A DNA stretch of 64,000 nt from Sepiola atlantica (lineage: Eukaryota; Mollusca; Cephalopoda; Sepiida; Sepiolidae): contig CAUVYP010000244.1 of NCBI GenBank assembly GCA_963556195.1, forward strand, positions 2,914,001-2,978,000. Direction: 5' to 3'. Under the pieces are notes generated by a model that saw only the letters and a list, made by a program, of their open reading frames with translations, was not told the origin of the DNA and made no database searches. Shown piece by piece: positions 37,868-53,119 of this stretch. Position 1 is the stretch's first letter; every line of letters begins with the position of its first letter. A program made the position numbers and the translations under genes.

Positions 37868-39913
37868 TTAGCGCGTTTTAAAGTTGATATCGCTTTTGTT
37901 TATAACTTCCACATTTATTCGCATTGTGCCACGAAACTTTGCAGACAGGCGCGGAGACACATTTTCTACTGAAGTACCAAGTTTCAGAAGTGCAGCTCTT
38001 GTACTGCCGGAGATATGTCGATACAAACTGAATACGCAAAACATCAACAAAATTTAGCGCGTTTTAAAGTTGATATCGCTTTTGTTTATAACTTCCACAT
38101 TTATTCGAATTGTGCAACGAAACTTTGCAGACAGTCTCGAATAGGCCTTTTCTACTGAAGCACCAAGTTTCAGAAGTGCAGCTCTTGTACTGCTGGAGAT
38201 ATGTCGATACAAACTGAATACGCAAAACATCAACAAAATTCAGCGCGTTTTAAAGTTGATATCGCTTTTGTTTATAACTTCCCCATTTATTCGAATTGTG
38301 CAACGAAACTTTGCAGACAGTCGCGGAGACACGTTTTCAACTGAAGTACCAAGGTTCAGAAGTGCAGCTCTTGTACTGCCGGAGATATGTCGATACAAAC
38401 TGAATACGCAAAACATCAACAAAATTTAGCGCGTTTTAAAGTTGATATCGCTTTTGTTTATAACTTCCACATTTATTCGAATTGTGCAACGAAACTTTGC
38501 AGACAGTCGCGGAGACACATTTTCTACTGAAGTCCCAAGTTTCAGAAGTGCAGCTCTTGTACTGCACGAGATATGTCGATACAAACTGAATACGCAAAAC
38601 ATCAACAAAATTTAGCGCGTTTTAAAGTTGATATCGCTTTTGTCTATAACTACCACATGTATTCGAATTGTGCAACGAAACTTTGCAGACAGTCGCGGAG
38701 ACACATGTTCTACTGAAGTACCAAGTTTCAGAAGTGCAGCTCTTGTACTGCCGGAGATATGTCGATACAAACTGAATACGCAAAACATCAACAAAATTTA
38801 GCGCGTTTTAAAGTTGATATCGCTTTTGTTTATAACTTCCACATTTATTCGAATTGTGCAACGAAACTTTGCAGACAGTCTCGAATAGGCCTTTTCTACT
38901 GAAGTACCAAGTTTCAGACGTGTAGCTCTTGTACTGCCGGAGATATGTCGATACAAACTGAATACGCAAAACATCAACAAAATTTAGCGCGTTTTAAAGT
39001 TGATATCGCTTTTGTTTATAACTTCCACATTTATTCGAATTGTGCAACGAAACTTTGCAGACAGTCTCAGATAGGCCTCCTCTACTGAAGTACCAAGTTT
39101 CAGAAGTGCAGCTATTGTACTGCCGGAGATATGTCGATACAAACTGAATACGCAAAACATCAACAAAATTTAGCGCGTTTTAAAGTTGATATCGCTTTTG
39201 TTTATAACTTCCACATTTATTCGAATTGTGCAACGAAACTCTGCAGACAGTCGCGAAGACACATTTTCTACTGAAGTACCAAGTTTCAGAAGTGCAGCTC
39301 TTGTACTGCCGGTGATATGTCGATACAAACTGAATACGCAAAACATCAACAAAATTTAGCGCGTTTTAAAGTTGATATCGCTTTTGTTTATAACTTCCAC
39401 ATTTATTCGAATTGTGCCACGAAACTTTGCAGACAGGCGCGGAGACACATTTTCTACTGAAGTACCAAGTTTCAGAAGTGCAGCTCTTGTACTGCCGGAG
39501 ATATGTCGATACAAACTGAATACGCAAAACATCAACAAAATTTAGCGCGTTTTAAAGTTGATATCGCTTTTGTTTATAACTTCCACATTTATTCGAATTG
39601 TGCAACGAAACTTTGCAGAGAGTCTCGAATAGGCCTTTTCTACTGAAGCACCAAGTTTCAGAAGTGCAGCTCTTGTACTGCCGGAGATATGTCGATACAA
39701 ACTGAATACGCAAAACATCAACAAAATTCAGCGCGTTTTAAAGTTGATATCGCTTTTGTTTATAACTTCCCCATTTATTCGAATTGTGCAACGAAACTTT
39801 GCAGACAGTCGCGGAGACACATTTTCTACTGAAGTACCAAGGTTCAGAAGTGCAGCTCTTGTACTGCCGGAGATATGTCGATACAAACTGAATACGCAAA
39901 ACATCAACAAAAT
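37868..39913. repeat. Long-range duplicated block, copy 2
   Basis: Same class order as 31171-33217, with the marked F (GTCTATAAC), E (GCTATTG) and S (CTCTGCAG, CCGGTGATATG) monomers in the same places. A third partial copy starts at 40844 (offset 13 monomers from 38426) but has CTTTGCAG in its S monomer, so it separated earlier or was converted back. Confidence 0.78.
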
Positions 39914-42900
39914 TTAGCGCGTTTTAAAGTTGATATCGCTTTTGTTTATAACTTCCACATTTATTCGAATTGTGCAACGAAACTTTGCAGACAGTCGCGG
40001 AGACACATTTTCTACTGAAGTACCAAGTTTCAGAAGTGCAGCTCTTGTACTGCCGGAGATATGTCGATACAAACTGAATACGCAAAACATCAACAAAATT
40101 TAGCGCGTTTTAAAGTTGATATCGCTTTTGTTTATAACTACCACATGTATTCGAATTGTGCAACGAAACTTTGCAGACAGTCGCGGAGACACATGTTCTA
40201 CTGAAGTACCAAGTTTCAGAAGTGCAGCTCTTGTACTGCCGGAGATATGTCGATACAAACTGAATACGCAAAACATCAACAAAATTTCGCGCGTTTTAAA
40301 GTTGATATCGCTTTTGTTTATAACTACCACATGTATTCGAATTGTGCAACGAAACTTTGCAGACAGTCGCGGAGACACATGTTCTACTGAAGTACCAAGT
40401 TTCAGAAGTGCAGCTCTTGTACTGCCGGAGATATGTCGATACAAACTGAATACGCAAAACATCAACAAAATTTAGCGCGTTTTAAAGTTGATATCGCTTT
40501 TGTTTATAACTTCCACATTTATTCGCATTGTGCCACGAAACTTTGCAGACAGGCGCGGAGACACATTTTCTACTGAAGTACCAAGTTTCAGAAGTGCAGC
40601 TCTTGTACTGCCGGAGATATGTCGATACAAACTGAATACGCAAAACATCAACAAAATTTAGCGCGTTTTAAAGTTGATATCGCTTTTGTTTATAACTTCC
40701 ACATTTATTCGAATTGTGCAACGAAACTTTGCAGACAGTCTCAGATAGGCCTTTTCTACTGAAGCACCAAGTTTCAGAAGTGCAGCTCTTGTACTGCTGG
40801 AGATATGTCGATACAAACTGAATACGCAAAACATCAACAAAATTCAGCGCGTTTTAAAGTTGATATCGCTTTTGTTTATAACTTCCACATTTATTCGAAT
40901 TGTGCAACGAAACTTTGCAGACAGTCGCGGAGACACATTTTCTACTGAAGTCCCAAGTTTCAGAAGTGCAGCTCTTGTACTGCACGAGATATGTCGATAC
41001 AAACTGAATACGCAAAACATCAACAAAATTTAGCGCGTTTTAAAGTTGATATCGCTTTTGTCTATAACTACCACATGTATTCGAATTGTGCAACGAAACT
41101 TTGCAGACAGTCGCGGAGACACATGTTCTACTGAAGTACCAAGTTTCAGAAGTGCAGCTCTTGTACTGCTGGAGATATGTCGATACAAACTGAATACGCA
41201 AAACATCAACAAAATTTAGCGCGTTTTAAAGTTGATATCGCTTTTGTTTATAACTTCCACATTTATTCGAATTGTGCAACGAAACTTTGCAGACAGTCTC
41301 GAATAGGCCTTTTCTACTGAAGTACCAAGTTTCAGACGTGCAGCTCTTGTACTGCCGGAGATATGTCGATACAAACTGAATACGCAAAACATCAACAAAA
41401 TTTAGCGCGTTTTAAAGTTGATATCGCTTTTGTTTATAACTTCCACATTTATTCGAATTGTGCAACGAAACTTTGCAGACAGTCTCAGATAGGCCTCCTC
41501 TACTGAAGTACCAAGTTTCAGAAGTGCAGCTATTGTACTGCCGGAGATATGTCGATACAAACTGAATACGCAAAACATCAACAAAATTTAGCGCGTTTTA
41601 AAGTTGATATCGCTTTTGTTTATAACTTCCACATTTATTCGAATTGTGCAACGAAACTTTGCAGACAGTCGCGAAGACACATTTTCTACTGAAGTACCAA
41701 GTTTCAGAAGTGCAGCTCTTGTACTGCCGGTGATATGTCGATACAAACTGAATACGCAAAACATCAACAAAATTTAGCGCGTTTTAAAGTTGATATCGCT
41801 TTTGTTTATAACTTCCACATTTATTCGAATTGTGCCACGAAACTTTGCAGACAGGCGCGGAGACACATTTTCTACTGAAGTACCAAGTTTCAGAAGTGCA
41901 GCTCTTGTACTGCCGGAGATATGTCGATACAAACTGAATACGCAAAACATCAACAAAATTTAGCGCGTTTTAAAGTTGATATCGCTTTTGTTTATAACTT
42001 CCACATTTATTCGAATTGTGCAACGAAACTTTGCAGAGAGTCTCGAATAGGCCTTTTCTACTGAAGCACCAAGTTTCAGAAGTGCAGCTCTTGTACTGCC
42101 GGAGATATGTCGATACAAACTGAATACGCAAAACATCAACAAAATTCAGCGCGTTTTAAAGTTGATATCGCTTTTGTTTATAACTTCCCCATTTATTCGA
42201 ATTGTGCAACGAAACTTTGCAGACAGTCGCGGAGACACATTTTCTACTGAAGTACCAAGGTTCAGAAGTGCAGCTCTTGTACTGCCGGAGATATGTCGAT
42301 ACAAACTGAATACGCAAAACATCAACAAAATTTAGCGCGTTTTAAAGTTGATATCGCTTTTGTTTATAACTTCCACATTTATTCGAATTGTGCAACGAAA
42401 CTTTGCAGACAGTCGCGAAGACACATTTTCTACTGAAGTACCAAGTTTCAGAAGTGCAGCTCTTGTACTGCCGGAGATATGTCGATACAAACTGAATATG
42501 CAAAACATCAACAAAATTTAGCGCGTTTTAAAGTTGATATCGCTTTTGTTTATAACTACCACATGTATTCGAATTGTGCAACGAAACTTTGCAGACAGTC
42601 GCGGAGACACATGTTCTACTGAAGTACCAAGTTTCAGAAGTGCAGCTCTTGTACTGCCGGAGATATGTCGATACAAACTGAATACGCAAAACATCAACAA
42701 AATTTAGCGCGTTTTAAAGTTGATATCGCTTTTGTTTATAACTTCCACATTTATTCGAATTGTGCAACGAGACTTTGCAGACAGTCGCGGAGACACATGT
42801 TCTACTGAAGTACCAAGTTTCAGAAGTGCAGCTCTTGTACTGCCGGAGATATGTCGATACAAACTGAATACGCAAAACATCAACAAAATTTAGCGCGTTT

Positions 42901-43075
42901 TAAAGTTGATATCGCTTTTGTTTATAACTTCAACATTTATTCGAATTGTGCAACGAAACTTTGCAGACAGTCTCAGATAGGCCTCCTCTACTGAAGTACC
43001 AAGTTTCAGAAGTGCAGCTCTTGTACTGCCGGAGATATGTCGATACAAACTGAATACGCAAAACATCAACAAAAT

Positions 43076-46000
43076 TTAGCGCGTTTTAAAGTTGATATCG
43101 CTTTTGTTTATAACTTCCACATTTATTCGAATTGTGCAACGAAACTTTGCAGACAGTCGCGAAGACACATTTTCTACTGAAGTACCAAGTTTCAGAAGTG
43201 CAGCTCTTGTACTGCCGGAGATATGTCGATACAAACTGAATACGCAAAACATCAACAAAATTTCGCGCGTTTTAAAGTTGATATCGCTTTTGTTTATAAC
43301 TTCCACATTTATTCGAATTGTGCAACGAAACTTTGCAGACAGTCGCGGAGACACATGTTCTACTTAAGTACCAAGTTTGAGAAGTGCAGCTCTTGTACTG
43401 CCGGAGATATGTCGATACAAACTGAATACGCAAAACATCAACAAAATTTCGCGCGTTTTAAAGTTGATATCCCTTTTGTTTATAACTTCCACATTTATTC
43501 GAATTGTGCAACGAAACTTTGCAGACAGTCGCGGAGACACATGTTCTACTGAAGTACCAAGTTTCAGAAGTGCAGCTCTTGTACTGCCGGAGATATGTCG
43601 ATACAAACTGAATACGCAAAACATCAACAAAATTTAGCGCGTTTTAAAGTTGATATCGCTTTTGTTTATAACTTCCACATTTATTCGAATTGTGCAACGA
43701 AACTTTGCAGACAGTCGCGGAGACACATGTTCTTCTGAAGTACCAAGTTTCAGAAGTGCAGCTCTTGTACTGCCGGAGATATGTCGATACAAACTGAATA
43801 CGCAAAAAATCAACAAAATTTAGCGCGTTTTAAAGTTGATATCGCTTTTGTTTATAACTTTCACATTTATTCGAATTGTGCTCCGAAACTTTGCAGACAG
43901 GCGCGGAGACACATTTTCTACTGAAGTACCAAGTTTCAGAAGTGCAGCTCTTGTACTGCCGGAGATATGTCGATACAAACTGAATACGCAAAACATCAAC
44001 AAAATTTAGCGCGTTTTACTGTTAATATCGCTTTTGTTTATAACTTCCACATTTATTCGAATTGTGCAACGAAACTTTGCAGACAGTCTAAAATAGGCCT
44101 TTTCTACTGAAGTACTAAGTTTCAGAAGTGCAGCTCTTGTACTGCCGGAGATCTGTCGATACAAACTGAATACGCAAAACATCAACAAAATTTAGCGCGT
44201 TTTAAAGTTGATATCGCTTTTGTTTATAACTTCCACATTTATTCGAATTGTGCCACGAAACTTTGTAGACAGTCGCGGAGACACATGTTCTACTGAAGTA
44301 ACAACTTGTAGAAGTGGAGCTATTGTACTGCCGGAGATATGTCGATACAAACTGAATACGCAAAACATCAACAAAATTTAGCGCGTTTTAAAGTTGATAT
44401 CGCTTTTGTTTATGACTTCCACATTTATTCGAATTCTGCAACGAAACTTTGCAGACAGTCGCGATGACGCATTTTCTACTGAAGTACCAAGTTTCAGAAG
44501 TGCAGCTCTTGTACTGCCGGAGATATGTCGATACAAACTGAATACGCAAACCATCAACAAAATTTCGCGCGTTTTAAAGTTGATATCGCTTTTGTTTATA
44601 ACTTCCACATTTATTCGAATTGTGCAACGAAACTTTGCAGACAGTCGCGGAGACACATTTTCTACTGAAGTACCAAGTTTCAGAAGTGCAGCTCTTGTAC
44701 TGCCGGAGATATGTCGATACAAACTGAATACGCAAAACATCAACAAAATTTAGCGCGTTTTAAAGTTGATATCGCTTTTGTTTATAACTTCCACATTTAT
44801 TCGAATTGTGCAACGAAACTTTGCAGACAGTCGCGGAGACACATGTTCTACTGAAGTACCAAGTTTCAGAAGTGCAGCTCTTGTACTGCCGGAGATATGT
44901 TGATACAAACTGAATACGCAAAACATCAACAAAATTTAGCGCGTTTTAAAGTTGATATCGCTTTTGTTTATAACTTCCACATTTATTCGAATTGTGAAAC
45001 GAAACCTTGCAGACAGTCTCGAATAGGCCTCCTCTACTGAAGTACCAAGTTTCAGAAGTGCAGCGCTTGTACTGCCGGAGATATGTCGATACAAACTGAA
45101 TACGCAAAACATCAACAAAATTTAGCGCGTTTTAAAGTTGATATCGCTTTTGTTTATAACTTCCACATTTATTCGAATTGTGCAACGAAACTTTGCAGAT
45201 AGTCGCGAAGACACATTTTCTACTGAAGTACCAAGTTTCAGAAGTGCAGCTCTTGTACTGCCGGAGATATGTCGATACAAACTGAATACGCAAAACATCA
45301 ACAAAATTTGGCGCGTTTTAAAGTTGATATCGCTTTTGTTTATAACTTCCACATTTATTCGAATTGTGCAACGAAACTTTGCAGACAGTCGCGGAGACAC
45401 ATTTTCTACTGAAGTACCAAGTTTCAGAAGTGCAGCTCTTGTACTGCCGGATATATGTCGATACAAACTGAATACGCAAAACATCAACAAAATTTAGCGC
45501 GTTTTAAAGTTGATATCGCTTTTGTTTATAACTTCCACATTTATTCGAATTGTGCAACGAAACTTTTCAGACAGTCGCGGAGACACATGTTCTACTGAGG
45601 TACCAAGTTTCAGAAGTGCAGCTCTTGGACTGTCGGAGATATGTCGATACAAACTGAATACGCAAAACATCAACAAAATTTAGCGCGTTTTAAAGTTGAT
45701 ATCGCTTTTGTTTATAACTTCCACATTTATTCGAATTGTGCAACGAAACTTTGCAGACAGTCTCGAATAGGCCTTTTCTACTGAAGTACCAAGTTTCAGA
45801 AGTGCAGCTCTTGTACTGCCGGAGATATGTCGATACAAACTGAATACGCAAAACATCAACAAAATTTAGCGCGTTTTAAAGTTGATATCGCTTTTGTTTA
45901 TAACTTCCACATTTATTCGAATTGTGCAACGAGACTTTGCAGACAGTCGCGGAGACACATGTTCTACTGAAGTACCAAGTTTCAGAAGTGCAGCTCTTGT

Positions 46001-49000
46001 ACTGCCGGAGATATGTCGATACAAACTGAATACGCAAAACATCAACAAAATTTCGCGCGTTTTAAAGTTGATATCGCTTTTGTTTATAACTTCCACATTT
46101 ATTCGAATTGTGCAACGAAACTTTGCAGACAGTCTCAGATAGGCCTCCTCTACTGAAGTACCAAGTTTCAGAAGTGCAGCTCTTGTACTGCCGGAGATAT
46201 GTCGATACAAACTGAATACGCAAAACATCAACAAAATTTAGCGCGTTTTAAAGTTGATATCGCTTTTGTTTATAACTTCCACATTTATTCGAATTGTGCA
46301 ACGAAACTTTGCAGACAGTCGCGAAGACACATTTACTACTGAAGTACCAAGTTTCAGAAGTGCAGCTCTTGTACTGCCGGAGATATGTCGATACAAACTG
46401 AATACGCAAAACATCAACAAAATTTCGCGCGTTTTAAAGTTGATATCGCTTTTGTTTATAACTTCCACATTTATTCGAATTGTGCAACGAAACTTTGCAG
46501 ACAGTCGCGGAGACACATGTTCTACTTAAGTACCAAGTTTGAGAAGTGCAGCTCTTGTACTGCCGGAGATATGTCGATACAAACTGAATACGCAAAACAT
46601 CAACAAAATTTCGCGCGTTTTAAAGTTGATATCGCTTTTGTTTATAACTTCCACATTTATTCGAATTGTGCAACGAAACTTTGCAGACAGTCGCGGAGAC
46701 ACATGTTCTACTGAAGTACCAAGTTTCAGAAGTGCAGCTCTTGTACTGCCGGAGATATGTCGATACAAACTGAATACGCAAAACATCAACAAAATTTAGC
46801 GCGTTTTAAAGTTGATATCGCTTTTGTTTATAACTTCCACATTTATTCGAATTGTGCAACGAAACTTTGCAGACAGTCGCGGAGACACATGTTCTTCTGA
46901 AGTACCAAGTTTCAGAAGTGCAGCTCTTGTACTGCCGGAGATATGTCGATACAAACTGAATACGCAAAAAATCAACAAAATTTAGCGCGTTTTAAAGTTG
47001 ATATCGCTTTTGTTTATAACTTTCACATTTATTCGAATTGTGCTCCGAAACTTTGCAGACAGGCGCGGAGACACATTTTCTACTGAAGTACCAAGTTTCA
47101 GAAGTGCAGCTCTTGTACTGCCGGAGATATGTCGATACAAACTGAATACGCAAAACATCAACAAAATTTAGCGCGTTTTACTGTTAATATCGCTTTTGTT
47201 TATAACTTCCACATTTATTCGAATTGTGCAACGAAACTTTGCAGACAGTCTAAAATAGGCCTTTTCTACTGAAGTACCAAGTTTCAGAAGTGCAGCTCTT
47301 GTACTGCCGGAGATCTGTCGATACAAACTGAATACGCAAAACATCAACAAAATTTAGCGCGTTTTAAAGTTGATATCGCTTTTGTTTATAACTTCCACAT
47401 TTATTCGAATTGTGCCACGAAACTTTGCAGACAGTCGCGGAGACACATGTTCTACTGAAGTAACAACTTGTAGAAGTGGAGCTATTGTACTGCCGGAGAT
47501 ATGTCGATACAAACTGAATACGCAAAACATCAACAAAATTTCGCGCGTTTTAAAGTTGATATCGCTTTTGTTTATAACTTCCACATTTATTCGAATTGTG
47601 CAACGAAACTTTGCAGACAGTCGCGGAGACACATTTTCTACTGAAGTACTAAGTTTCAGAAGTGCAGCTCTTGTACTGCCGGAGATATGTCGATACAAAC
47701 TGAATACGCAAAACATCAACAAAATTTAGCGCGTTTTAAAGTTGATATCGCTTTTGTTTATAACTTCCACATTTATTCGAATTGTGCAACGAAACTTTGC
47801 AGACAGTCGCGGAGACACATGTTCTACTGAAGTACCAAGTTTCAGAAGTGCAGCTCTTGTACTGCCGGAGATATGTTGATACAAACTGAATACGCAAAAC
47901 ATCAACAAAATTTAGCGCGTTTTAAAGTTGATATCGCTTTTGTTTATAACTTCCACATTTATTCGAATTGTGAAACGAAACGTTGCAGACAGTCTCGAAT
48001 AGGCCTCCTCTACTGAAGTACCAAGTTTCAGAAGTGCAGCTCTTGTACTGCCGGAGATATGTCGATACAAACTGAATACGCAAAACATCAACAAAATTTA
48101 GCGCGTTTTAAAGTTGATATCGCTTTTGTTTATAACTTCCACATTTATTCGAATTGTGCAACGAAACTTTGCAGATAGTCGCGAAGACACATTTTCTACT
48201 GAAGTACCAAGTTTCAGAAGTGCAGCTCTTGTACTGCCGGAGATATGTCGATACAAACTGAATACGCAAAACATCAACAAAATTTCGCGCGTTTTAAAGT
48301 TGATATCGCTTTTGTTTATAACTTCCACATTTATTCGAATTGTGCAACGAAACTTTGCAGACAGTCGCGGAGACACATTTTCTACTGAAGTACCAAGTTT
48401 CAGAAGTGCAGCTCTTGTACTGCCGGATATATGTCGATACAAACTGAATACGCAAAACATCAACAAAATTTAGCGCGTTTTAAAGTTGATATCGCTTTTG
48501 TTTATAACTTCCACATTTATTCGAATTGTGCAACGAAACTTTTCAGACAGTCGCGGAGACACATGTTCTACTGAGGTACCAAGTTTCAGAAGTGCAGCTC
48601 TTGGACTGCCGGAGATATGTCGATACAAACTGAATACGCAAAACATCAACAAAATTTAGCGCGTTTTAAAGTTGATATCGCTTTTGTTTATAACTTCCAC
48701 ATTTATTCGAATTGTGCAACGAAACTTTGCAGACAGTCTCGAATAGGCCTTTTCTACTGAAGTACCAAGTTTCAGAAGTGCAGCTCTTGTACTGCCGGAG
48801 ATATGTCGATACAAACTGAATACGCAAAACATCAACAAAATTTAGCGCGTTTTAAAGTTGATATCGCTTTTGTTTATAACTTCCACATTTATTCGAATTG
48901 TGCAACGAAACTTTGCAGATAGTCGCGAAGACACATTTTCTACTGAAGTACCAAGTTTCAGAAGTGCAGCTCTTGTACTGCCGGAGATATGTCGATACAA

Positions 49001-49771
49001 ACTGAATACGCAAAACATCAACAAAATTTCGCGCGTTTTAAAGTTGATATCGCTTTTGTTTATAACTTCCACATTTATTCGAATTGTGCAACGAAACTTT
49101 GCAGACAGTCGCGGAGACACATTTTCTACTGAAGTACCAAGTTTCAGAAGTGCAGCTCTTGTACTGCCGGATATATGTCGATACAAACTGAATACGCAAA
49201 ACATCAACAAAATTTAGCGCGTTTTAAAGTTGATATCGCTTTTGTTTATAACTTCCACATTTATTCGAATTGTGCAACGAAACTTTTCAGACAGTCGCGG
49301 AGACACATGTTCTACTGAGGTACTAAGTTTCAGAAGTGCAGCTCTTGGACTGCCGGAGATATGTCGATACAAACTGAATACGCAAAACATCAACAAAATT
49401 TAGCGCGTTTTAAAGTTGATATCGCTTTTGTTTATAACTTCCACATTTATTCGAATTGTGCAACGAAACTTTGCAGACAGTCTCGAATAGGCCTTTTCTA
49501 CTGAAGTACCAAGTTTAAGAAGTGCAGCTCTTGTACTGCCGGAGATATGTCGATACAAACTGAATACGCAAAACATCAACAAAATTTAGCGCGTTTTAAA
49601 GTTGATATCGCTTTTGTTTATAACTTCCACATTTATTCGAATTGTGCAACGAAACTTTGCAGACAGTCTCAGATAGGCCTCCTCTACTGAAGTACCAAGT
49701 TTCAGAAGTGCAGCTCTTGTACTGCCGGAGATATGTCGATACAAACTGAATACGCAAAACATCAACAAAAT
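43076..49771. repeat. Zone 3 units 1 and 2 (17 and about 19 monomers)
   Basis: 43076-46237 and the copy from 46238 share the order S-H-H-(a101t H)-(GCTCCG)-(TTACTG)-(GTAACAACTTG)-N/S-(TTGATAC)-E-S-N-(CTTTTCAG)-K, with rare markers such as TACTTAAGTAC plus GTTTGAGAAG at 43362 and 46524 in both. The second copy lacks one monomer after GTAACAACTTG and gains a 4-monomer duplication (48098-48841 repeated at 48842-49585). Confidence 0.78.
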
Positions 49772-52700
49772 TTAGCGCGTTTTAAAGTTGATATCGCTTT
49801 TGTTTATAACTTCCACATTTATTCGAATTGTGCAACGAAACTTTGCAGACAGTCGCGAAGACACATTTTCTACTGAAGTACCAAGTTTCAGAAGTGCAGC
49901 TCTTGTACTGCCGGAGATATGTCGATACAAACTGAATACGCAAAACATCAACAAAATTTCGCGCGTTTTAAAGTTGATATCGCTTTTGTTTATAACTTCC
50001 ACATTTATTCGAATTGTGCAACGAAACTTTGAAGACAGTCGCGGAGACACATGTTCTACTGAAGTACCAAGTTTGAGAAGTGCAGCTCTTGTACTGCCGG
50101 AGATATGTCGATACAAACTGAATACGCAAAACATCAACAAAATTTCGCGCGTTTTAAAGTTGATATCGCTTTTGTTTATAACTTCCACATTTATTCGAAT
50201 TGTGCAACGAAACTTTGCAGACAGTCGCGGAGACACATGTTCTACTGAAGTACCAAGTTTCAGAAGTGCAGCTCTTGTACTGCCGGAGATATGTCGATAC
50301 AAACTGAATACGCAAAACATCAACAAAATTTAGCGCGTTTTAAAGTTGATATCGCTTTTGTTTATAACTTCCACATTTATTCGAATTGTGCAACGAAACT
50401 TTGCAGACAGTCGCGGAGACACATGTTCTTCTGAAGTACCAAGTTTCAGAAGTGCAGCTCTTGTACTGCCGGAGATATGTCGATACAAACTGAATACGCA
50501 AAAAATCAACAAAATTTAGCGCGTTTTAAAGTTGATATCGCTTTTGTTTATAACTTTCACATTTATTCGAATTGTGCTCCGAAACTTTGCAGACAGGCGC
50601 GGAGACACATTTTCTACTGAAGTACCAAGTTTCAGAAGTGCAGCTCTTGTACTGCCGGAGATATGTCGATACAAACTGAATACGCAAAACATCAACAAAA
50701 TTTAGCGCGTTTTACTGTTAATATCGCTTTTGTTTATAACTTCCACATTTATTCGAATTGTGCAACGAAACTTTGCAGACAGTCTAAAATAGGCCTTTTC
50801 TACTGAAGTACCAAGTTTCAGAAGTGCAGCTCTTGTACTGCCGGAGATCTGTCGATACAAACTGAATACGCAAAACATCAACAAAATTTAGCGCGTTTTA
50901 AAGTTGATATCGCTTTTGTTTATAACTTCCACATTTATTCGAATTGTGCCACGAAACTTTGCAGACAGTCGCGGAGACACATGTTCTACTGAAGTAACAA
51001 CTTGTAGAAGTGGAGCTATTGTACTGCCGGAGATATGTCGATACAAACTGAATACGCAAAACATCAACAAAATTTAGCGCGTTTTAAAGTTGATATCGCT
51101 TTTGTTTATGACTTCCACATTTATTCGAATTGTGCAACGAAACTTTGCAGACAGTCGCGAAGACACATTTTCTACTGAAGTACCAAGTTTCAGAAGTGCA
51201 GCTCTTGTACTGCCGGAGATATGTCGATACAAACTGAATACGCAAAACATCAACAAAATTTCGCGCGTTTTAAAGTTGATATCGCTTTTGTTTATAACTT
51301 CCACATTTATTCGAATTGTGCAACGAAACTTTGCAGACAGTCGCGGAGACACATTTTCTACTGAAGTACCAAGTTTCAGAAGTGCAGCTCTTGTACTGCC
51401 GGAGATATGTCGATACAAACTGAATACGCAAAACATCAACAAAATTTAGCGCGTTTTAAAGTTGATATCGCTTTTGTTTATAACTTCCACATTTATTCGA
51501 ATTGTGCAACGAGACTTTGCAGACAGTCGCGGAGACACATGTTCTACTGAAGTACCAAGTTTCAGAAGTGCAGCTCTTGTACTGCCGGAGATATGTCGAT
51601 ACAAACTGAATACGCAAAACATCAACAAAATTTAGCGCGTTTTAAAGTTGATATCGCTTTTGTTTATAACTTCCACATTTATTCGAATTGTGCAACGAAA
51701 CTTTGCAGACAGTCGCGAAGACACATTTTCTACTGAAGTACCAAGTTTCAGAAGTGCAGCTCTTGTACTGCCGGAGATATGTCGATACAAACTGAATACG
51801 CAAAACATCAACAAAATTTCGCGCGTTTTAAAGTTGATATCGCTTTTGTTTATAACTTCCACATTTATTCGAATTGTGCAACGAAACTTTGAAGACAGTC
51901 GCGGAGACACATGTTCTACTGAAGTACCAAGTTTGAGAAGTGCAGCTCTTGTACTGCCGGAGATATGTCGATACAAACTGAATACGCAAAACATCAACAA
52001 AATTTCGCGCGTTTTAAAGTTGATATCGCTTTTGTTTATAACTTCCACATTTATTCGAATTGTGCAACGAAACTTTGCAGACAGTCGCGGAGACACATGT
52101 TCTACTGAAGTACCAAGTTTCAGAAGTGCAGCTCTTGTACTGCCGGAGATATGTCGATACAAACTGAATACGCAAAACATCAACAAAATTTAGCGCGTTT
52201 TAAAGTTGATATCGCTTTTGTTTATAACTTCCACATTTATTCGAATTGTGCAACGAAACTTTGCAGACAGTCGCGGAGACACATGTTCTTCTGAAGTACC
52301 AAGTTTCAGAAGTGCAGCTCTTGTACTGCCGGAGATATGTCGATACAAACTGAATACGCAAAAAATCAACAAAATTTAGCGCGTTTTAAAGTTGATATCG
52401 CTTTTGTTTATAACTTTCACATTTATTCGAATTGTGCTCCGAAACTTTGCAGACAGGCGCGGAGACACATTTTCTACTGAAGTACCAAGTTTCAGAAGTG
52501 CAGCTCTTGTACTGCCGGAGATATGTCGATACAAACTGAATACGCAAAACATCAACAAAATTTAGCGCGTTTTACTGTTAATATCGCTTTTGTTTATAAC
52601 TTCCACATTTATTCGAATTGTGCAACGAAACTTTGCAGACAGTCTAAAATAGGCCTTTTCTACTGAAGTACCAAGTTTCAGAAGTGCAGCTCTTGTACTG

Positions 52701-53119
52701 CCGGAGATCTGTCGATACAAACTGAATACGCAAAACATCAACAAAATTTAGCGCGTTTTAAAGTTGATATCGCTTTTGTTTATAACTTCCACATTTATTC
52801 GAATTGTGCCACGAAACTTTGCAGACAGTCGCGGAGACACATGTTCTACTGAAGTAACAACTTGTAGAAGTGGAGCTATTGTACTGCCGGAGATATGTCG
52901 ATACAAACTGAATACGCAAAACATCAACAAAATTTAGCGCGTTTTAAAGTTGATATCGCTTTTGTTTATGACTTCCACATTTATTCGAATTGTGCAACGA
53001 AACTTTGCAGACAGTCGCGAAGACACATTTTCTACTGAAGTACCAAGTTTCAGAAGTGCAGCTCTTGTACTGCCGGAGATATGTCGATACAAACTGAATA
53101 CGCAAAACATCAACAAAAT
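49772..53119. repeat. Zone 3 10-monomer duplication (1860 bp period)
   Basis: Monomers from 49772 repeat from 51632 at exactly 1860 bp over about 8 monomers of the second copy. Both copies carry CTTTGAAGACAG (50026 and 51886 region), GTTTGAGAAG and TTTATGACTTCC, so they derive from one another recently. The second copy then switches to the GTGAAACG monomer at 53120. Confidence 0.8.

Larger units (their letters stand above)
29683..43075. repeat. Zone 2b: derived HOR, nested 11- to 14-mers
   Basis: G monomers (CAGACGTGC) mark this zone at 30055, 32101, 34706, 36938, 38798 and 41216, giving spacings of 11, 14, 12, 10 and 13 monomers. The A monomer is lost. New marked monomers are K with GTTTCCGAAG (30241, 34892, 37124), B' with TTCGCATTGTGCC (31171, 35822, 37868, 40472), F preceded by GTCTATAAC (31915, 38612, 41030), E with CTCAGATAGG and GCTATTG (32287, 38984, 41402) and S with CCGGTGATATG (32473, 39170, 41588). 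Large blocks are repeated: 29869 onward at 34520 (25 monomers), 31171 onward at 37868 (36 monomers) and 38426 onward at 40844 (13 monomers). Confidence 0.8.
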
